DNA from: Eulemur rufifrons
Taxonomy: Eukaryota > Chordata > Mammalia > Primates > Lemuridae
Direction of reading: 5' to 3'
Assembly: GCF_041146395.1 (NCBI RefSeq)
Contig: NC_091009.1
Location: forward strand, 2,088,501-2,152,500
Length of the DNA: 64,000 nucleotides
The notes beneath the pieces were generated by a model. That model was not told the DNA's origin. It saw only the letters and a list, made by a program, of their open reading frames with translations, and did no database searches. Shown here piece after piece: positions 1 through 12,715 of the stretch. The translations under genes were made by a program, and so were the position numbers. Positions within the stretch are counted from its first letter, which is position 1. Each line of letters begins with the position of its first letter.

Positions 1-500
1 TAACCCTTCACCCAAACCCCTAAGCCTTACGCTAACCCTTAACCCTAATCCTAATCCTAACCATTAAACCTAACCCTAGCTCTTAAAGCTAACCCTAAAC
101 CTTACCCTCACGACTAGACCTAACCCTGACACTAACCTAACACCTAACCCTAACCAGAACCCCTAAAGCTAACCCTGAAACCTATCCCTAACCCTAGCAG
201 TAAACTTTAACCCTAAAACTAAGCCCAACCCATATCCCTAATCCTATCCTTTTACCCTAAAACTAACCCCTAAACCTAACCCCTATACCTAACCCTAACT
301 CTAACCCCAATCCTAATTCTAACCATACCCCTTCATAAAACACGAACTCCTAACCTCTAACCCTAACACTAACCAAAAACCCTAATCGCTAATCCCTAAC
401 CCTAACGCTTAACCTTTAACCTAACCGTTAACCCTCACCCTAATTCTTAACACTAACCCTAACCTTCACCTTTAACTCTAAAACTAACCCTTAACCCTAC

Positions 501-540
501 CGTAAGGAAGACCCTTAATGCTAATGGGATCCCTTTTCCC
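501..540 (+). repeat. Conserved non-telomeric islet (gtaaggaagac motif)
   Basis: The islet gtaaggaagacccttaatgc followed by taatgggatcccttttccc breaks the telomere-like register. It occurs once per B unit, about midway between boxes. The ttttccc version is shared only with 4,027. Confidence 0.8.
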
Positions 541-934
541 TAACCCTAACACTACAGCTAAAAATAACCCTAACCTTTGATCCTTAAACCTAACCCCTAA
601 CACTTACTTTAACCCCAAACCCTAACCCTAATCCTAAGCATTAAACCTAAGCCTATCCCTTAATCTTAACCCTAGCCCTTACCCTAACGCCTAGTTCTAA
701 CCCTAAATCTAACCTCCCGCCTAATCCTAACCTTAGGCCCTAATGCTAACGCTAACCCTGAACCCTAATCCTACCCGTAACCCTTAACACTAACCCTATC
801 CGTGAACCTTAACCCTGACCCTAACCATTACCCGCACCCAAGCATTTAACCCTGACCCTACCCCTAATCCTTAATGATAACCCTAACACTAAACCCTAAC
901 CCTAAGCCCAACACTTAACCCTAATCCTATCCCT

Positions 935-961
935 TAACCCTAACCCTAACCCTAACCCTAA
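935..961 (+). repeat. Canonical CCCTAA tract (four perfect repeats)
   Basis: Four uninterrupted CCCTAA units follow cctatccctt and precede atgctaacc. Such perfect tracts are rare in this degenerate array and recur at the same unit position elsewhere. Four TTAGGG repeats on the minus strand are enough for a telomeric G-quadruplex. Confidence 0.85.
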
Positions 962-1355
962 TGCTAACCCCTAAACGTAACCCTAACCGTCACCAGTAAA
1001 CCTAACCCTAACCTATAACACAAACCATAGCACATAACTCTAACCCTAAAACTAACCATAACCCTAACCCTAAACCCTAACTCTTAACCTTAACCCTAAG
1101 CGTTAACTCTCACGCTAACCTTTAATCCTAAACCTAATCCTAATCTTCAACCCTAAACCTAACACTTAACCCTAACCCTGTACCAAACCCTAACCCCTCG
1201 TCTTAACCCTAACCGTAAACCTCAACCCTAAACCAAAGTGTAACCGTTAAACCTAAGAGTAACCTTTAACCCTAACCCTAATCCCTAACCCTAAGCCCTC
1301 ACCCTAACACTAAACTTCATCCTTAACCCTAACCACAATCCTAAACCTAAATCTC

Positions 1356-1550
1356 ATTCTCAGACTTCTTGCTTTCTTAGAGTTTAGAAAGCCTGCAATC
1401 CTCCCATGCCATGCGTGAAAGGAGGCTCTACCACTGTGTCCTGCATGAAACCCACGGGCCCATACCCAGAGTATGATAGAGTGGGTTCCCAGCGACCATC
1501 ACAGACACCTAACTTTGCCTCCTAGGGCATACAGGCCCGTGCCCTAAGCA
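1356..1550 (+). repeat. Box, B/D hybrid
   Basis: It begins as a B box (gcctgcaatcctcccatgcc, tctaccactg, cccatacccagagtatg), then changes to D sequence (cagcgaccatcacagac, ttgcctcctagggcat). The switch lies at about 1,476-1,490, later in the box than in the other hybrids. Its flanks correspond to those of the hybrid at 57,648. Confidence 0.88.
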
Positions 1551-2315
1551 TAAACCCTACCCCTCACCCATAAGCCTAACCCACAACATAACACCTAACC
1601 CTGATCCTACTGCTCACCTTAACAGGTAAACCTCACCATAACCCTAACTTTAACCCCATATCTTAACGTTAATGCATGACACCCTGAGAACAAGCCCTAT
1701 ACCGTCATTATAACCCTACCTCCTAGCTATAACCGTAACACCTAATCCCTAATTCTGAAGCGCCAACCCTAACCTTAACCCGACCAACAACACTAACACT
1801 AACGCTAACCCCTTACCCTAACCCTACGCCTAAAAGTAACCCTAACCGTTGATCCTTCGTCATAACCCCTAACCTTAACCCTAACCCTTAACCTATTCCC
1901 AATCCTAACCATTAAACAGAACCCTAACTCTTAACCCTAACCCTAACCTTTACCCTAATGCCTAGAGTTCTAACCCCAACACTGACCTACAGTTAACACT
2001 AACCCCAACCCCTAATGCTAACCTTAAACCTGAACCAAGCTCCTAACCCTTAACCCTAACACTATCCCTAACCCCTAAGCCTAACCCCAACTGTTAACCC
2101 TCTTACCCTCACCCTGAATCCTAACCCTATCCCTTAAACCTAACCCCTAACCGTAACGCTAACTCCAACCCTAAACCTTACCCTGGCCCCCTAACCCAGA
2201 CTTAACACCTTACCCCTAACACTAACTCTAACCCTAACCACTAATCCCTAGCACCTAACCCTGACTCGAAACCTAACCCCTAACACGAAAAACCCTAACC
2301 CCAACGCCAACCCTA

Positions 2316-2500
2316 ATTCTCACACTACTTCCATTCCCAGAGTCAAGCAAGCCTACAATACAGCCATGCCATGTGTGAGATGAGGCTCCGCCTGAGTCCT
2401 GCATGGAGGTCCTGTCCCAAGGCCCAGGGAATGATGTTGTGCTTTCGTGGTGACTCCGACCGCACCCCTCTCACCGTAGATTAACCAGGTCCTGTGCCCT
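2316..2500 (+). repeat. Box, C type
   Basis: Diagnostic C features are cacactacttccattcc, gagatgaggctccgcctgag, an aaggcccagggaatgatg segment, gtggtgactccgaccgcacc, and a final caggtcctgtgccct. It lies 960 bp after the hybrid box and 702 bp before the B box, as in the right block. Confidence 0.9.
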
Positions 2501-3017
2501 TAAACTGACCGCTAAAGCTAAGCCCTACCACCAACGCTAACCCCTGACCCTGAAACTAAGCGCCGAGCCTACAGCCCAACATTAACTCTAGACCATTACC
2601 CTAAACCTAATCCCTAACCCTAATGCTAACCCCTAAACCCAACCCTAACCGTGAACAGTAAACCTAAACCTAACCCCTAACACAAACCATAGCACATAAC
2701 TCTAACCCTAAATCTAACCCTAAGCCTAACCGAAAACCCTAACTCTTAACTTTAACACTAAGCGTTAACTCTCACGCTAACCTTTAATCCTAACCCTAAT
2801 CCTAATCTTCAACCCTAAACCTAACACTTAACCCTAAACGTCTACCAAACCCTTACACCTCATCTTAACCCTAACCGTAAACCTCAACCCTAAACCGAAC
2901 TGTAACCGTTAAACCTAAGAGTAACCTTTAACCCTAACCCTAATCCCTAACCTTAAGCCCTCATCCTAACACTAAACTTCATCCTTAACCCTAACCATAA
3001 TGCTAACCCTAAATCTA

Positions 3018-3219
3018 ATTCTCAGACTTCTTGCTTTCTTAGAGTTTAGAAAGCCTGCCATCCTCCCATGCCATGCGTGAAAGGAGGCTCTACCACTGTG
3101 TCCTGCATGAAACCCACGGGCCCATACCCAGAGTATGATAGAGTGGGTTCCCGGGTACAATCCCAGCCCCCTAAACTCCCCCCGCCCGCCCAATGCAGAC
3201 AGGGCCCGTGCGCTAAGCA
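3018..3219 (+). repeat. Box, B type
   Basis: This is a full B box: attctcagacttcttgcttt, gcctgccatcctcccatgcc, tctaccactgtgtcctgc, catacccagagtatgatag, then a C-rich stretch and gcagacagggcccgtgcgct. The minus strand is open for 84 codons, but so are the homologous copies, and the frame is embedded in telomeric repeats. Confidence 0.9.
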
Positions 3220-4026
3220 TAAACAATACCTTTAACAGATAACCCTAACCCTGAACATAACACCCAACCCTGTTCCTATTTCTCCCCTTAACACGTAAAC
3301 CTCACCGTGAGCCTAACTTTAACCTCTTATCCTAACGTTAATGCATAACCCATTCCCTGAGAACAACCCCTATCCCATAATTCTAACCCTATCTCCTAGT
3401 CATCACTGGAACACCTAATCCCTAACCCTAATTCTAAACCGCTAACCCTAACCGGAACCCTACCTACAACCCTAACACTGACAGTAACCCTTACTTCTAA
3501 CCGCAACTCTATGCCTAACAAAAACCCTAACCCTTCACCCAAACCCCTAAGCCTTACGCTAACCCTTAACCCTAATCCTAATCCTAACCATTAAAGCTAA
3601 CCCTAGCTCTTAAAGCTAACCCTAAACCTTACCCTCACGACTAGACCTAAGCCTGACACTAACCTAACACCTAACCCTAACCAGAACCCCTAAAGCTAAC
3701 CCTGAACCCTATCCCTAACCCTAGCAGTAAACTTTAACCCTAAACCTAAGCCCAACCCATATCCCTAATCCTATCCTTTTACCCTAAAACTAACCCCTAA
3801 ACCTAACCCCTATACCTAACCCTAACTCTAACCCCAATCCTAATTCTAACCATACCCCTTCATAAAACACGAACTCCTAACCTCTAACCCTAACACTAAC
3901 CAAAAACCCTAATCGCTAATCCCTAACCCTAACGCTTAACCTTTACCCTAACCGTTAACCCTCACCCTAATTCTTAACACTGACCCTAACCTTAACCTTT
4001 AACTCTAAGCCTAACCCTTAACCCTA

Positions 4027-4067
4027 CAGTAAGGAAGACCCTTAATGATAATGGGATCCCTTTTCCC
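4027..4067 (+). repeat. Conserved islet, copy
   Basis: Same islet as at 501 (offset about 3,527), with taatgataatggg for taatgctaatggg. Confidence 0.8.
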
Positions 4068-4788
4068 TAACCCTAACACTACAGCTAAAAATAACCCTAA
4101 CCTTTGATCCTTAAACCTAACCCCTAACACTTACTTTAACCCCAAACCCTAACCCTAATCCTAAGCATTAAACCTAACCCTATCTCTTAACCCTAACCCT
4201 AGCCCTTACCCTAACGCTTAGATCTAACCCTAAATCTAACCTCCTGCCTAATCCTAACCTTAAGCCCTAATGCTAACTCTAACCCTGAACCCTAAACCTA
4301 CCCGTAACCCTTAACACTAACTCTATCCGTAAACCTTAACCCTGACCCTAACCATTAACCGCACCCAAGCATTTAACCCTGACCCTAACCCTAATCCTTA
4401 ATGATAACGCTAACACTAAACCCTAACCCTAAGCCCAACACTTAACCATAATACTATCCTTTAACCCTTAGCCTAACCCTAACCCCTAACGCTAAACCTA
4501 ACCCTAACCGCAACCCTAACCCTCAATCTTGAAACTTACCATTAACCCTGACACTAACCCTTAACCCTAACTCTACTCCTAATCCTTATCCATAAGGCTA
4601 ATACTTAAGCCTAACCCTGTGCCAAACGCTAAACCCAAACCTTAACCCTAACCCTGAATCTTAAACGTAAACCTAACTGTAACTGTTAAACCTAACACTA
4701 ACATTTAACCCTAACACCTAACCCTAAGACTCCACCCTAACACTAATCTTCATCCCTAAACATTACCAGAATCCTACCCCTAAATCTA

Positions 4789-4990
4789 ATTCTCAGACTT
4801 CTTGCTTTCTCAGAGTTTAGAAAGCCTACAATCCTCCCATGCCATGAGTTAAAGGGTGCTCTGCCACTGTGTCCTGCATGAAACCCAGGAATCCACACCC
4901 AGCGTTCAATAGAGTGTCTTCCCGGGGACAATCCTATCCCCCTAACCCCCGCCCGCCGCCCAGTGCAGACAGGGCCTGTACGCTAAGTAT
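4789..4990 (+). repeat. Box, A type
   Basis: A is marked by ctttctcagagtttag, ccatgccatgagttaaaggg, a gaatccacacccagcgttc segment and ccgcccgccgcccagtgcag. The D box follows after 530 bp, the normal A-D spacing. Confidence 0.88.
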
Positions 4991-5318
4991 AAGCACTGCC
5001 CCAACAGATAACCCTCACCCTGAACATAACACCTAACCATGATCCTATTCCTAAACGTAAACCATAAACCTCCCCGTAATGCTAACTTATCCCCTTAAAT
5101 TAACGTTAATGCATAACACCCTGAGAAGAAGCCCTATCCCATAATTCTAATCCTAAACCATAGTCATAACCATAACACCTCATCCCTATTTCTAAAATGA
5201 AAACCCTAACTTTCACCCTACCACAACCCTAACCCTAACCCTATCCCCTAACCCTAAGCCCTCACCTTATCACTAATCTTCATCCCTAAACCGTGCCGTA
5301 ATTTTAACCCTAAATCTA

Positions 5319-5514
5319 ATTCTCAGACTTCTTGTTTTCTCAGAGTTTTGAAAGCCTACAATCCTACTAAGCCATGCATGAAAGCCGGCTCTGCCACAGT
5401 GTCCGGCATGAAACCGAGAGGCCCATACACTGCGTGGGATAGAGTGTGTTCTCAGCGACCATCACAGACTCCTAACTTCGCCTCCTAGTGCATACAGGGC
5501 CCATGCCCTAAGCA
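5319..5514 (+). repeat. Box, D type
   Basis: D is marked by gagttttgaaagcctac, a ctactaagccatgcatgaaa segment, gaggcccatacactgcg and cgcctcctagtgcatacagg. Its mirror counterpart is absent from the right arm, where A is followed directly by the D-type flank. Confidence 0.88.
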
Positions 5515-5988
5515 TAAACCCTACCCGTCACCCATAACCCTAACCCAGAACATAACACCTAACCCTGATCCTACTGCTCACCTCAACACGTAAACCTCAC
5601 CGTAACCCTAAGTTCAACCCCTTATCTTAACGTTAATGCATGACACCCTGAGAACAAGCCTATACCGTAATTCTAACCCTAACTCCTAGCCATAACCATA
5701 ACACCTAATCCCTAATTCTGAAACGCCAACCCTAACCTTAACCCTACCAACACTAACCCTAACCCTAACTCTTAACCATAACACTAACCTTTACCCTAAT
5801 GCCTAGAGATTTAACCCCAACACTGACCTACAGTTACACTAAACCTACCCTCTAATGCTAACCTTAAACCTGAACCATAAACCTAACCCTTAACCCTAAC
5901 CCTATCCCTAACCCCCTTACCCTAACTCTAACTGTTAACTCTCACCCTAACCCTCAACCCTGACCCTAACCTTAAACCTTAATCCTAA

Positions 5989-6120
5989 CCATGCGTGAGA
6001 TGAGCCTCTGCCTTTGTCCTGCATGACAGTTGAAGCCCAACACCCAGGGTACGATGAAGTGGGGACCCAGCCTTGCTCCACATCCACAATGCCCCGTACG
6101 TTAGACAGGGCCCGTACCCT
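5989..6120 (+). repeat. Box, E type (5'-truncated, satellite-proximal)
   Basis: It starts directly at ccatgcgtgagatgagcctc, without the usual attctcagact...gcctacaatcc first part. It is closest to C boxes but has its own middle (gacagttgaagcccaacacc). It is found only here and at the mirror site 25,071-25,202, so it marks the two arms as one duplicated locus. Confidence 0.85.
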
Positions 6121-6376
6121 AACACACACCGTTAAACGTAAGCCCTAACCCTATCACTAAACCAAACCCTTAGTAAGCCCTGAATCTAACTCCTAACAGT
6201 AACCCTAATCCCTGACCCTTACTCTTGCCTCTCACCCTAAACCTAAACCCAACCACTAAACATAATCCTAATCTCTAACCCTAACAGTAATCCTAACCCT
6301 AATTCTAACCTAAAACCCTAACCCCTAAACCTAATCCTAGTCCCTAACACCTAACCTTACCCTAAACCCAATTCCA

Positions 6377-6510
6377 ATTCTCAGACTTTTGCAATTCAAA
6401 AACTTAAAAAAGCCTACAATCCACCAATGCCGTGTCTGAGATGAGGGTCCGCCCCTATGTCCTGCATGACAGGCAGGCGCCAATGCCCAGGGTACTATGG
6501 AGTGGGGTCC
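6377..6510 (+). repeat. Box, F type (border of telomere-like array and satellite)
   Basis: It has an altered start (ttctcagacttttgcaattc, then an A-rich aaacttaaaaaagcc) and a unique middle (gacaggcaggcgccaatgcc). It ends at gagtggggtcc, after which about ten bases lead into the first satellite monomer at 6,522. The exact mirror is at 24,681-24,814. Confidence 0.88.
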
Positions 6511-9500
6511 GGGGGTCTGGAGGCTTGCTAAACTCCAGTTTGGAAGAATTGCTATAGTCATATATAGGGATGCTTACATTTACTGATAGAAAGCAACTAT
6601 TGGTGTGTGATTTGTAGGCTTGCCTTACTCTAGTTTGGATGAAGAAGCTGAATCATATATAGGAATATTAGCTTTGAGTTAGAGGAAGCATCTATGGGGG
6701 GTGCTTTTTTGGCTTGTTAAACTCTGGTTTGGAAGAAGTTCGAGAGTCTTATATAGGAACGATATCATTCATTCAGAGAAAGCAATTATAGGGAGTTGGT
6801 TTGTAGGCTTGCTAAGCTCTAGTTTGGAGGAAGGCGAGAGTCATATATAGGAACGCTTACATTCACATAAAGCGTCTACGGGGGGACGGTTTCTAGGCTT
6901 CCTAAACTCTAGCTTGGAAAAAGAGGACAGTTATGTATAGGAACTCTCGGCGGGGGATTTGTAGCATTGCTAAAATCTTAGATTGGAAAAGTTGCGAGAG
7001 TCATACATAGGAATGTTAACATTCACTCAATGAAAGCAACTATAAGGGGTGCTTTCCAGGCTGGCTACACTCTAATTTGGAAAAAGTGCGACAGTCATAT
7101 ATAGGAAGGCTTATATTCACTCAGACAAAGCAATTATGTGTAGGTGTATAGTAGGCATGCTAACTCTAGTTTGGAAAATTTCGAGAGCCATGTATAGGAA
7201 AGCTTACAGTAACTTAGAGAAAGCAACGAACGGGGGTGGAGTGTAGGCTTGCTAAACTCTAGTTTGGAGGAAGTGCCATAGTCCTATATAGGAACGCTTA
7301 AATTCGTTCAGAGAAAACAGCTGTCGGGGATTGGTTTGTAGACATAACTCAAGTTTGGAAGAAGTGCGAGAGACATATATAGGAATGTTTACATTGACTC
7401 AAAGAAAGCAACTATGGGGGAGTGTTATTTTGGCATGCCAGATGCTAGTTAGGAAGAAGTACAAGACTCATATATAGGAACGCTTACATTCACACAGCGA
7501 GAGCAACTACGGAGTAGTGTCAGGTAGACATGTTAAAGTCTAGCTTGGGAGAAGTTCCAGAGTCCTATATAGGAAAGGTAACAGCCACTTTGAAAAAGCA
7601 AGTCTTGGCGGGTGGTTTGTAGGCCTGCAAAACCCTGTTTTGGTTGAAGTGTGAGAGTCATATATGAGAACGCTTACATTCCCTCAGAGAAAGCAACGAT
7701 GGGGTTGTTTGTAGGCTTACTAAACTGCAGTTTGGAAGAAGCACGAGAATCACATATAGGAACACATACATTTTGACGCACTGAAAGTAACTATGGGGTG
7801 GTGTTTTATAGGCATGCTAAACTCTAGTTTGGACGAAGTTTGAGAATCACATATAAGAAAGCTTACAGTCACTTAGAGAAAGCAAATCTCTGGGTGTGGA
7901 AAGTAGGCCTGCTAAACTCTATTTTGGTTGAAGTGTGAGAATAATATATGGGAACGCTTACATTCACTCAGAGAAAACAACGTTTGGGTGGTGGTTTGTA
8001 GGGCATACTAAACTGTAGTTTGGAAGAAGTACGAGAGTCCTATATAGGAACACTTACATTCACGCAGAGAAAGCACTTATGGCGTCAGGTTTTGTAGGCA
8101 TGCTAAACTGCAGTTTGGAAGAAGTTGGAGAACCTTATACAGGAATGATTACCATCACCTAGGGAAAGCAACTCTCGGGAGATTGTTTGTACACATGCTA
8201 AACTCTACTTTGGATGAAGTGTGAGAGTCAAACATGGGACCGCTTACATTCTCTCAGAGAAACAACATTGGGCTGGTTTTTGTAGGCATACTAAATAGTT
8301 TGGAAGAAGTATGAGAATGATATTTGGGAACGCTTACATTCACCCAGAGAAAGCAACTACGGGGTGGTGTTTTGTAAGCATGCTATAGTTTGGAAGAAGT
8401 TCTAAACCTGAACAGTCACTTAGAGAAAGCAACTCTTGGTGGGTGATTTTTAGGTCTGCTAAATTGTATTTTGAAAGAAGTACCAGAGTCATATATACTA
8501 ATGCTTACATTCATGCAAAGAAAAAACTATGGGGTGATGTTTTGTGGGCATGTTAACCTGTAGTTTGGAAGAAGTTGGAGAGTCTTATTTAGGAAAGCTT
8601 ACAGTCACCTAGAGAAAGCAACTCTCGGGAGATCCTTTCTTGGCCTGCTAAACTCTACTTTGGATCAATTGTGAGAGTCAAACATGGGAATGCTTTCATT
8701 CATTCAGAGAACGCAACGTTTGGGTGGTGGTTTGTAGGCATTCTAAACTGTATTTTGGAGGAAGTACGAGAGTCATATATCTGAACGCTTACATTCAGGC
8801 ATAGACAGCAACTCTGGGGTCGTATTTTGTTGGCATGCTAAACTGTGGTTTGGAAGAAGTTCGAGCGTCTTATATAGGAAAGATTACAGCGACACAGAGA
8901 AAACAGTTCTCGGAAGTTTATTGGTAGGCCTGTTAAACTCTAATTTGGATGAAATGTGAGAACACTTGCATTCATTCACTCAGAGAAAGAAACATTATCG
9001 TGATGGTTTGAAGGCATAATAACTGTAGTTGGGAAGAAGTAGGAGAGTCATATATATGAACGGTTACATTCACGCAGAGAAAGCAACTGTGGGGTGGCGC
9101 AGGTATGCATGTTAATCTGTAGTTTGGAGGAAGTGCGAGAGTCATATCTGGGGAAAATTACAGTCACTTAGAGAAAGGAACCATCTTGGGCTGGTTTGTA
9201 GATCTGCTAAATTCTATTTTGGAAACAGAGTGTGAGTCATATATGGGAACGCTTATGTTCACTCAGAGAAAGCAACCACGGTGTGGTGTTTTGTTGGCAT
9301 GCTGTAGTTTGAAAGAAGTTGGAGATTCTTATATAGGAAAGTTTACAGTCACCTAGAGAAAGCAACTCACGGGATGTGGTTTGTAGGCCTGCTAAACTCT
9401 AATTTAGATGAAGTGAGAGAGGCATATATATGAACGCTTATATTGATGCAGAGAAAGTAACTATGGGGTGGTGTTTTGTAGGCATGCTAAAATATAATTT

Positions 9501-10025
9501 GGAAGAAGTTCGAAAGCAGACAGTCACTTAGAGAAAGCAACTCTCGGCGGTTCATTTTTCGGTCTGCTAAATTGTATTTTGAAAGACGTACCAGAGTCAT
9601 ATATACAAACGCTTACATTCATGCAGAGAAAGCAACTGTGGGGTGGTGTTTTCTAGGCATGCTAAACTCTAGTTTGGACGAAGTTTGAGAATCACATATA
9701 AGAAAGCTTAGAGTCACTTAGAGAAAGCAAATCTCTGGTGTGGAATGTAGGCGTGCTAAACTCTATTTTGGTTTCAGAGTGAGAGTCATATATGGGAAGG
9801 CTTACATTCACTCAGAGAAAGCTACGATGATGTGGTGGTTTGTAGGCATACTAAACTCTAGTTTGGAAGAAGTAGGAGAATGATATATGGGAACACTTAC
9901 ATTCATGCAGAGAAAGCAATTATGGGGTGGATTTTTTGTAGCCATGCTAATCTCTATTTTGCAAGAAGTTAAAGAGTAATATATAGGAAAACGTACCGTC
10001 ATTTATAGAAACCAACTTTCAGGGG

Positions 10026-12715
10026 ATGGTTTGTAGGCCTGCAAAACTCTACTTTGGAAGAAGGGGGAGAGTCATATTGGGGACTGCGTACATTCACTCA
10101 GAGAAATCAACGATCAGGTTGTGGTTTGTAGGCATACTAAACTCTAGTTTGGAAGAAGTACGAGAATCATATATAGGAACGCTTACATTCATGCAGAGAA
10201 AGCAACTATGGAGTGATGTTTGTATGCCTACTAAACTATAGTTTGGGGGATGTTCGAGAGTCATATCTGGGATGCTTACAGTCATTTAGAGAAAGCAACT
10301 CTTGGGGGGGGTGGTTCGTAGGCCTGCTAAACTCTATTTTCAATGAAGTGTTAGAATCATATACAGGAACGCTTACATTCACTCAGAGAAAGCAACGTTG
10401 GGGTGGCCGTTTTTGAGCATACTGAACTCTACTTTGGAAGAGGTACGAGAGACATATACAGGAACGCTTACATTAACACAGAGAAAGCAAATATGGGGTG
10501 CTGTAGTGCAGGCATGCTAAACTATAGATTGGAAGAAGTTCGAAAGCTGACAGTCATTTACAGAAAGCAACTCTTGGCGGGTGATTTTTAGGTCTGCTAA
10601 ATTGTATTTTGAAAGACGTACCAGAGTCATATAGACAAACGCTTACATTCATGCAGAGAAAGAAACTATGGGGTGATGTGTTGTTGGCATGCTAAACTGC
10701 AGTTTGGAAGGAGTTCGAGAGTGTTATATAGGATAACTTAGAGTCACCTAGAGAAAGCAACACTCGGGACAGCTTTGCAAGCCTGTAAACACTAATTAGC
10801 AGCAATTGTGAGAGTCAAACATGGGAACGCTTACATTCACTCAGAGAACACAACGTTTGGGTGGTGATTTGTAGGCATCATAACTGTAGTTTGGAAGAAG
10901 TAGGAGAGTCATATATATGAACGGTTACATTCACGCAGAGAAAGCAACTGATGGGTGGCGTATGTACACATGTTAATGTATACTTTGGAGGAAGTTCGGG
11001 AGTCTTATCTGGGGAAAATTGCAGTCACTTAGAGAAAGCAACCATCGGGGGCCGTTTTGTAGATCTGCTAAATTCTATTTTGGAAGAAGAGAGAAAGTCA
11101 TATGTGGGAACGCTTATGTTCACTCAGAGAAATCAACGATGGGGCAGTGTTTCGTTGGCATGCTAAACTGTAGTTTGGAAGAAGTTCGCGAGTCTTATAT
11201 AAGAAAGCTTACAGTCACCTAGAGAAAGTAACTCTCGGCAGATTGTTTCTAAGCATGCTAAACTCTAATTTGCATCAATTGTGAGAGTCAAACATGGGAA
11301 CGCTTACATTCACTCAGAGAACGCAACGTTTGGGTGGTGGTTTGTAAGCATTCTAAACTGTATTTTGGAGGAAGTAGGAGAATCATATATACGAATGCTT
11401 ACATTCACGCAGAGAAAGCAACTCTGGGGTCGTATTTTGTTGGCATGCTAAACTGTGGTTTGGAAGAAGTTCGAGAGCCTTATATAGGAAAGATTACACT
11501 GACACAGAGAAAACAACTCTCTGTAGTTTGTTGGTAGGTCTGCTAAACTGTAATTTGGATGAAGTGTGAGAACGCTTGCATTCACTCAGAGAAAGAACTT
11601 TGTCGTGGTGGTTTGTAGGAATAACAACTGTAGTTCGAAGAAGTAGGAGAGTCATATATGAACGGTTACATTCACGCAGAGAAAGCAATTGTGGGGTGGT
11701 GTATGTAATCATCATAATCTGTAGTTTGGAGGAAGTTCGAGAGTCATATCTGGGGAAAATTAGAGTCACTTAGAGAAAGGAACCATCTTGGGCTGGTGTG
11801 TAGGTCTGCTAAATTCTATTTTGGAAAAAGAGTGAGAGTCATATATGGGAACGCTTATGTTCACTCAGAGAAATCAACGATGGGGCGCTGTATTGTTGGC
11901 ATGCCAAACTGTAGTTTGGAAGAAGTTCGAGAGTCTTATATAGGAAAGTTTACAGTCACCTAGATAAAGCAACTCACAGGAGGTGGTTTGTAGGCCGCTA
12001 AACTCTAATTTGGATGAAGTGAAAGAGGCATACATGGATATGCTGCATTCACTCAGAGAAAGGTAAGTTGGAGTGGCGGTTTTTAGGTATACTAAACTCC
12101 AGTTTGGAAGAAGTACGAGAGTCATATATATGAACGCTTATATGGACGCAGAGAAAGCAACTATGGGGTGGTGTTTTGTAGGCATGCTAATATATAATTT
12201 GGAAGAAGTTCGAAAGCAGACAGTCACTTAGAGAAAGCAACTCTTGGCGGTGGATTTTTAGGTCTGCTAAATTGTATTTTGAAAGAAGTACCAGTGTCAT
12301 ATAAAGAACGCTTACATTCATGCAGAGAAAGCATCTGTGGGGTGGTGTATTGTAGACATGCTAAAATCTAGTTTGGACGAAGTTTGAGAATCACATATGA
12401 GAAAGCTTAGAGTCACTTAGAGAAAGCAAATCTCTGGTTGTGGAATGTAGGCGTGCTAAACTCTATTGTGGTTTAAGACTGAGCATCATATATGGAAAGG
12501 GTTACATTCACTCAGAGAAAGCAACGATGGTGTGGTGGTTTGTAGGCATACTAAACTCTAGTTTGGAAGAAGTAGGAGAATGATATATGGGAACGCTTAC
12601 ATTCATGCAGAGAAAGCAATTATGCGGTGGATTTTTTGCACCCATGCTAATCTCTAGTTTGGAAGAAGTTATATAGGAAAGCGTACACTCATTTATAGAA
12701 ACCAATTTACGGGGG
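10026..12715 (+). repeat. Satellite higher-order unit of about 2.69 kb (left arm)
   Basis: The 10,026-10,241 segment recurs at 12,716-12,931 (offset 2,690) with the same 71-codon frame apart from a few changes. Neighbouring monomers correspond at the same distance. The mirror unit in the right arm has offset 2,685. The length is not a clean multiple of the trimer because several monomers carry deletions of 10-20 bp. Confidence 0.82.
10131..10414 (+). repeat. Example satellite trimer (about 284 bp)
   Basis: Three monomers, starting at 10,131, 10,225 and 10,321, belong to the three recurring classes; the next start at 10,415 returns to the first class. In each, aaactctagttt forms a short imperfect palindrome (aaact..agttt). 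This class order recurs along both arms, so the trimer is the basic higher-order period, and the 838-bp arm difference equals three trimers. Confidence 0.8.

Larger units (their letters stand above)
1..6376 (+). repeat. Degenerate telomere-like array, C orientation (left block)
   Basis: The + strand is a run of 5-8 base variants of CCCTAA (ccctaa, cctaac, cactaa, cgtaac) broken every 0.5-1.8 kb by non-telomeric boxes at 1,356, 2,316, 3,018, 4,789, 5,319 and 5,989. No open frame longer than 84 codons occurs, and those that exist lie in the boxes. Bases 1-906 are repeated at 3,528-4,440 (offset 3,527). The block is also nearly collinear with about 56.3-60.6 kb. At 6,377 it passes into the border box and then the satellite. 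This is seen directly. Calling it subtelomeric or interstitial telomeric DNA is inference from the repeat type. Confidence 0.93.

Noticed and set aside
2972..3226. Family of similar 62-84 codon frames across boxes (for example 2,972; 42,741; 55,732; 59,247; 62,987)
   Set aside because: The similarity follows DNA-level repetition of B and A boxes, including flanking non-coding repeats. The frames run into arginine- and valine-rich translation of TTAGGG variants. There is no evidence of codon-level constraint.
1..6376. A true chromosome end (functional telomere)
   Set aside because: Perfect repeats are at most about four in a row, the array is full of variants and boxes, and orientation changes inside the window. 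It is subtelomeric or interstitial, not terminal.
11150..11170. Possible CENP-B box (tttcgttggcatgctaa)
   Set aside because: Only the first nine bases agree with the CENP-B box. The required A and CGGG core positions are absent, and most monomers lack even the ttcgttgg part.
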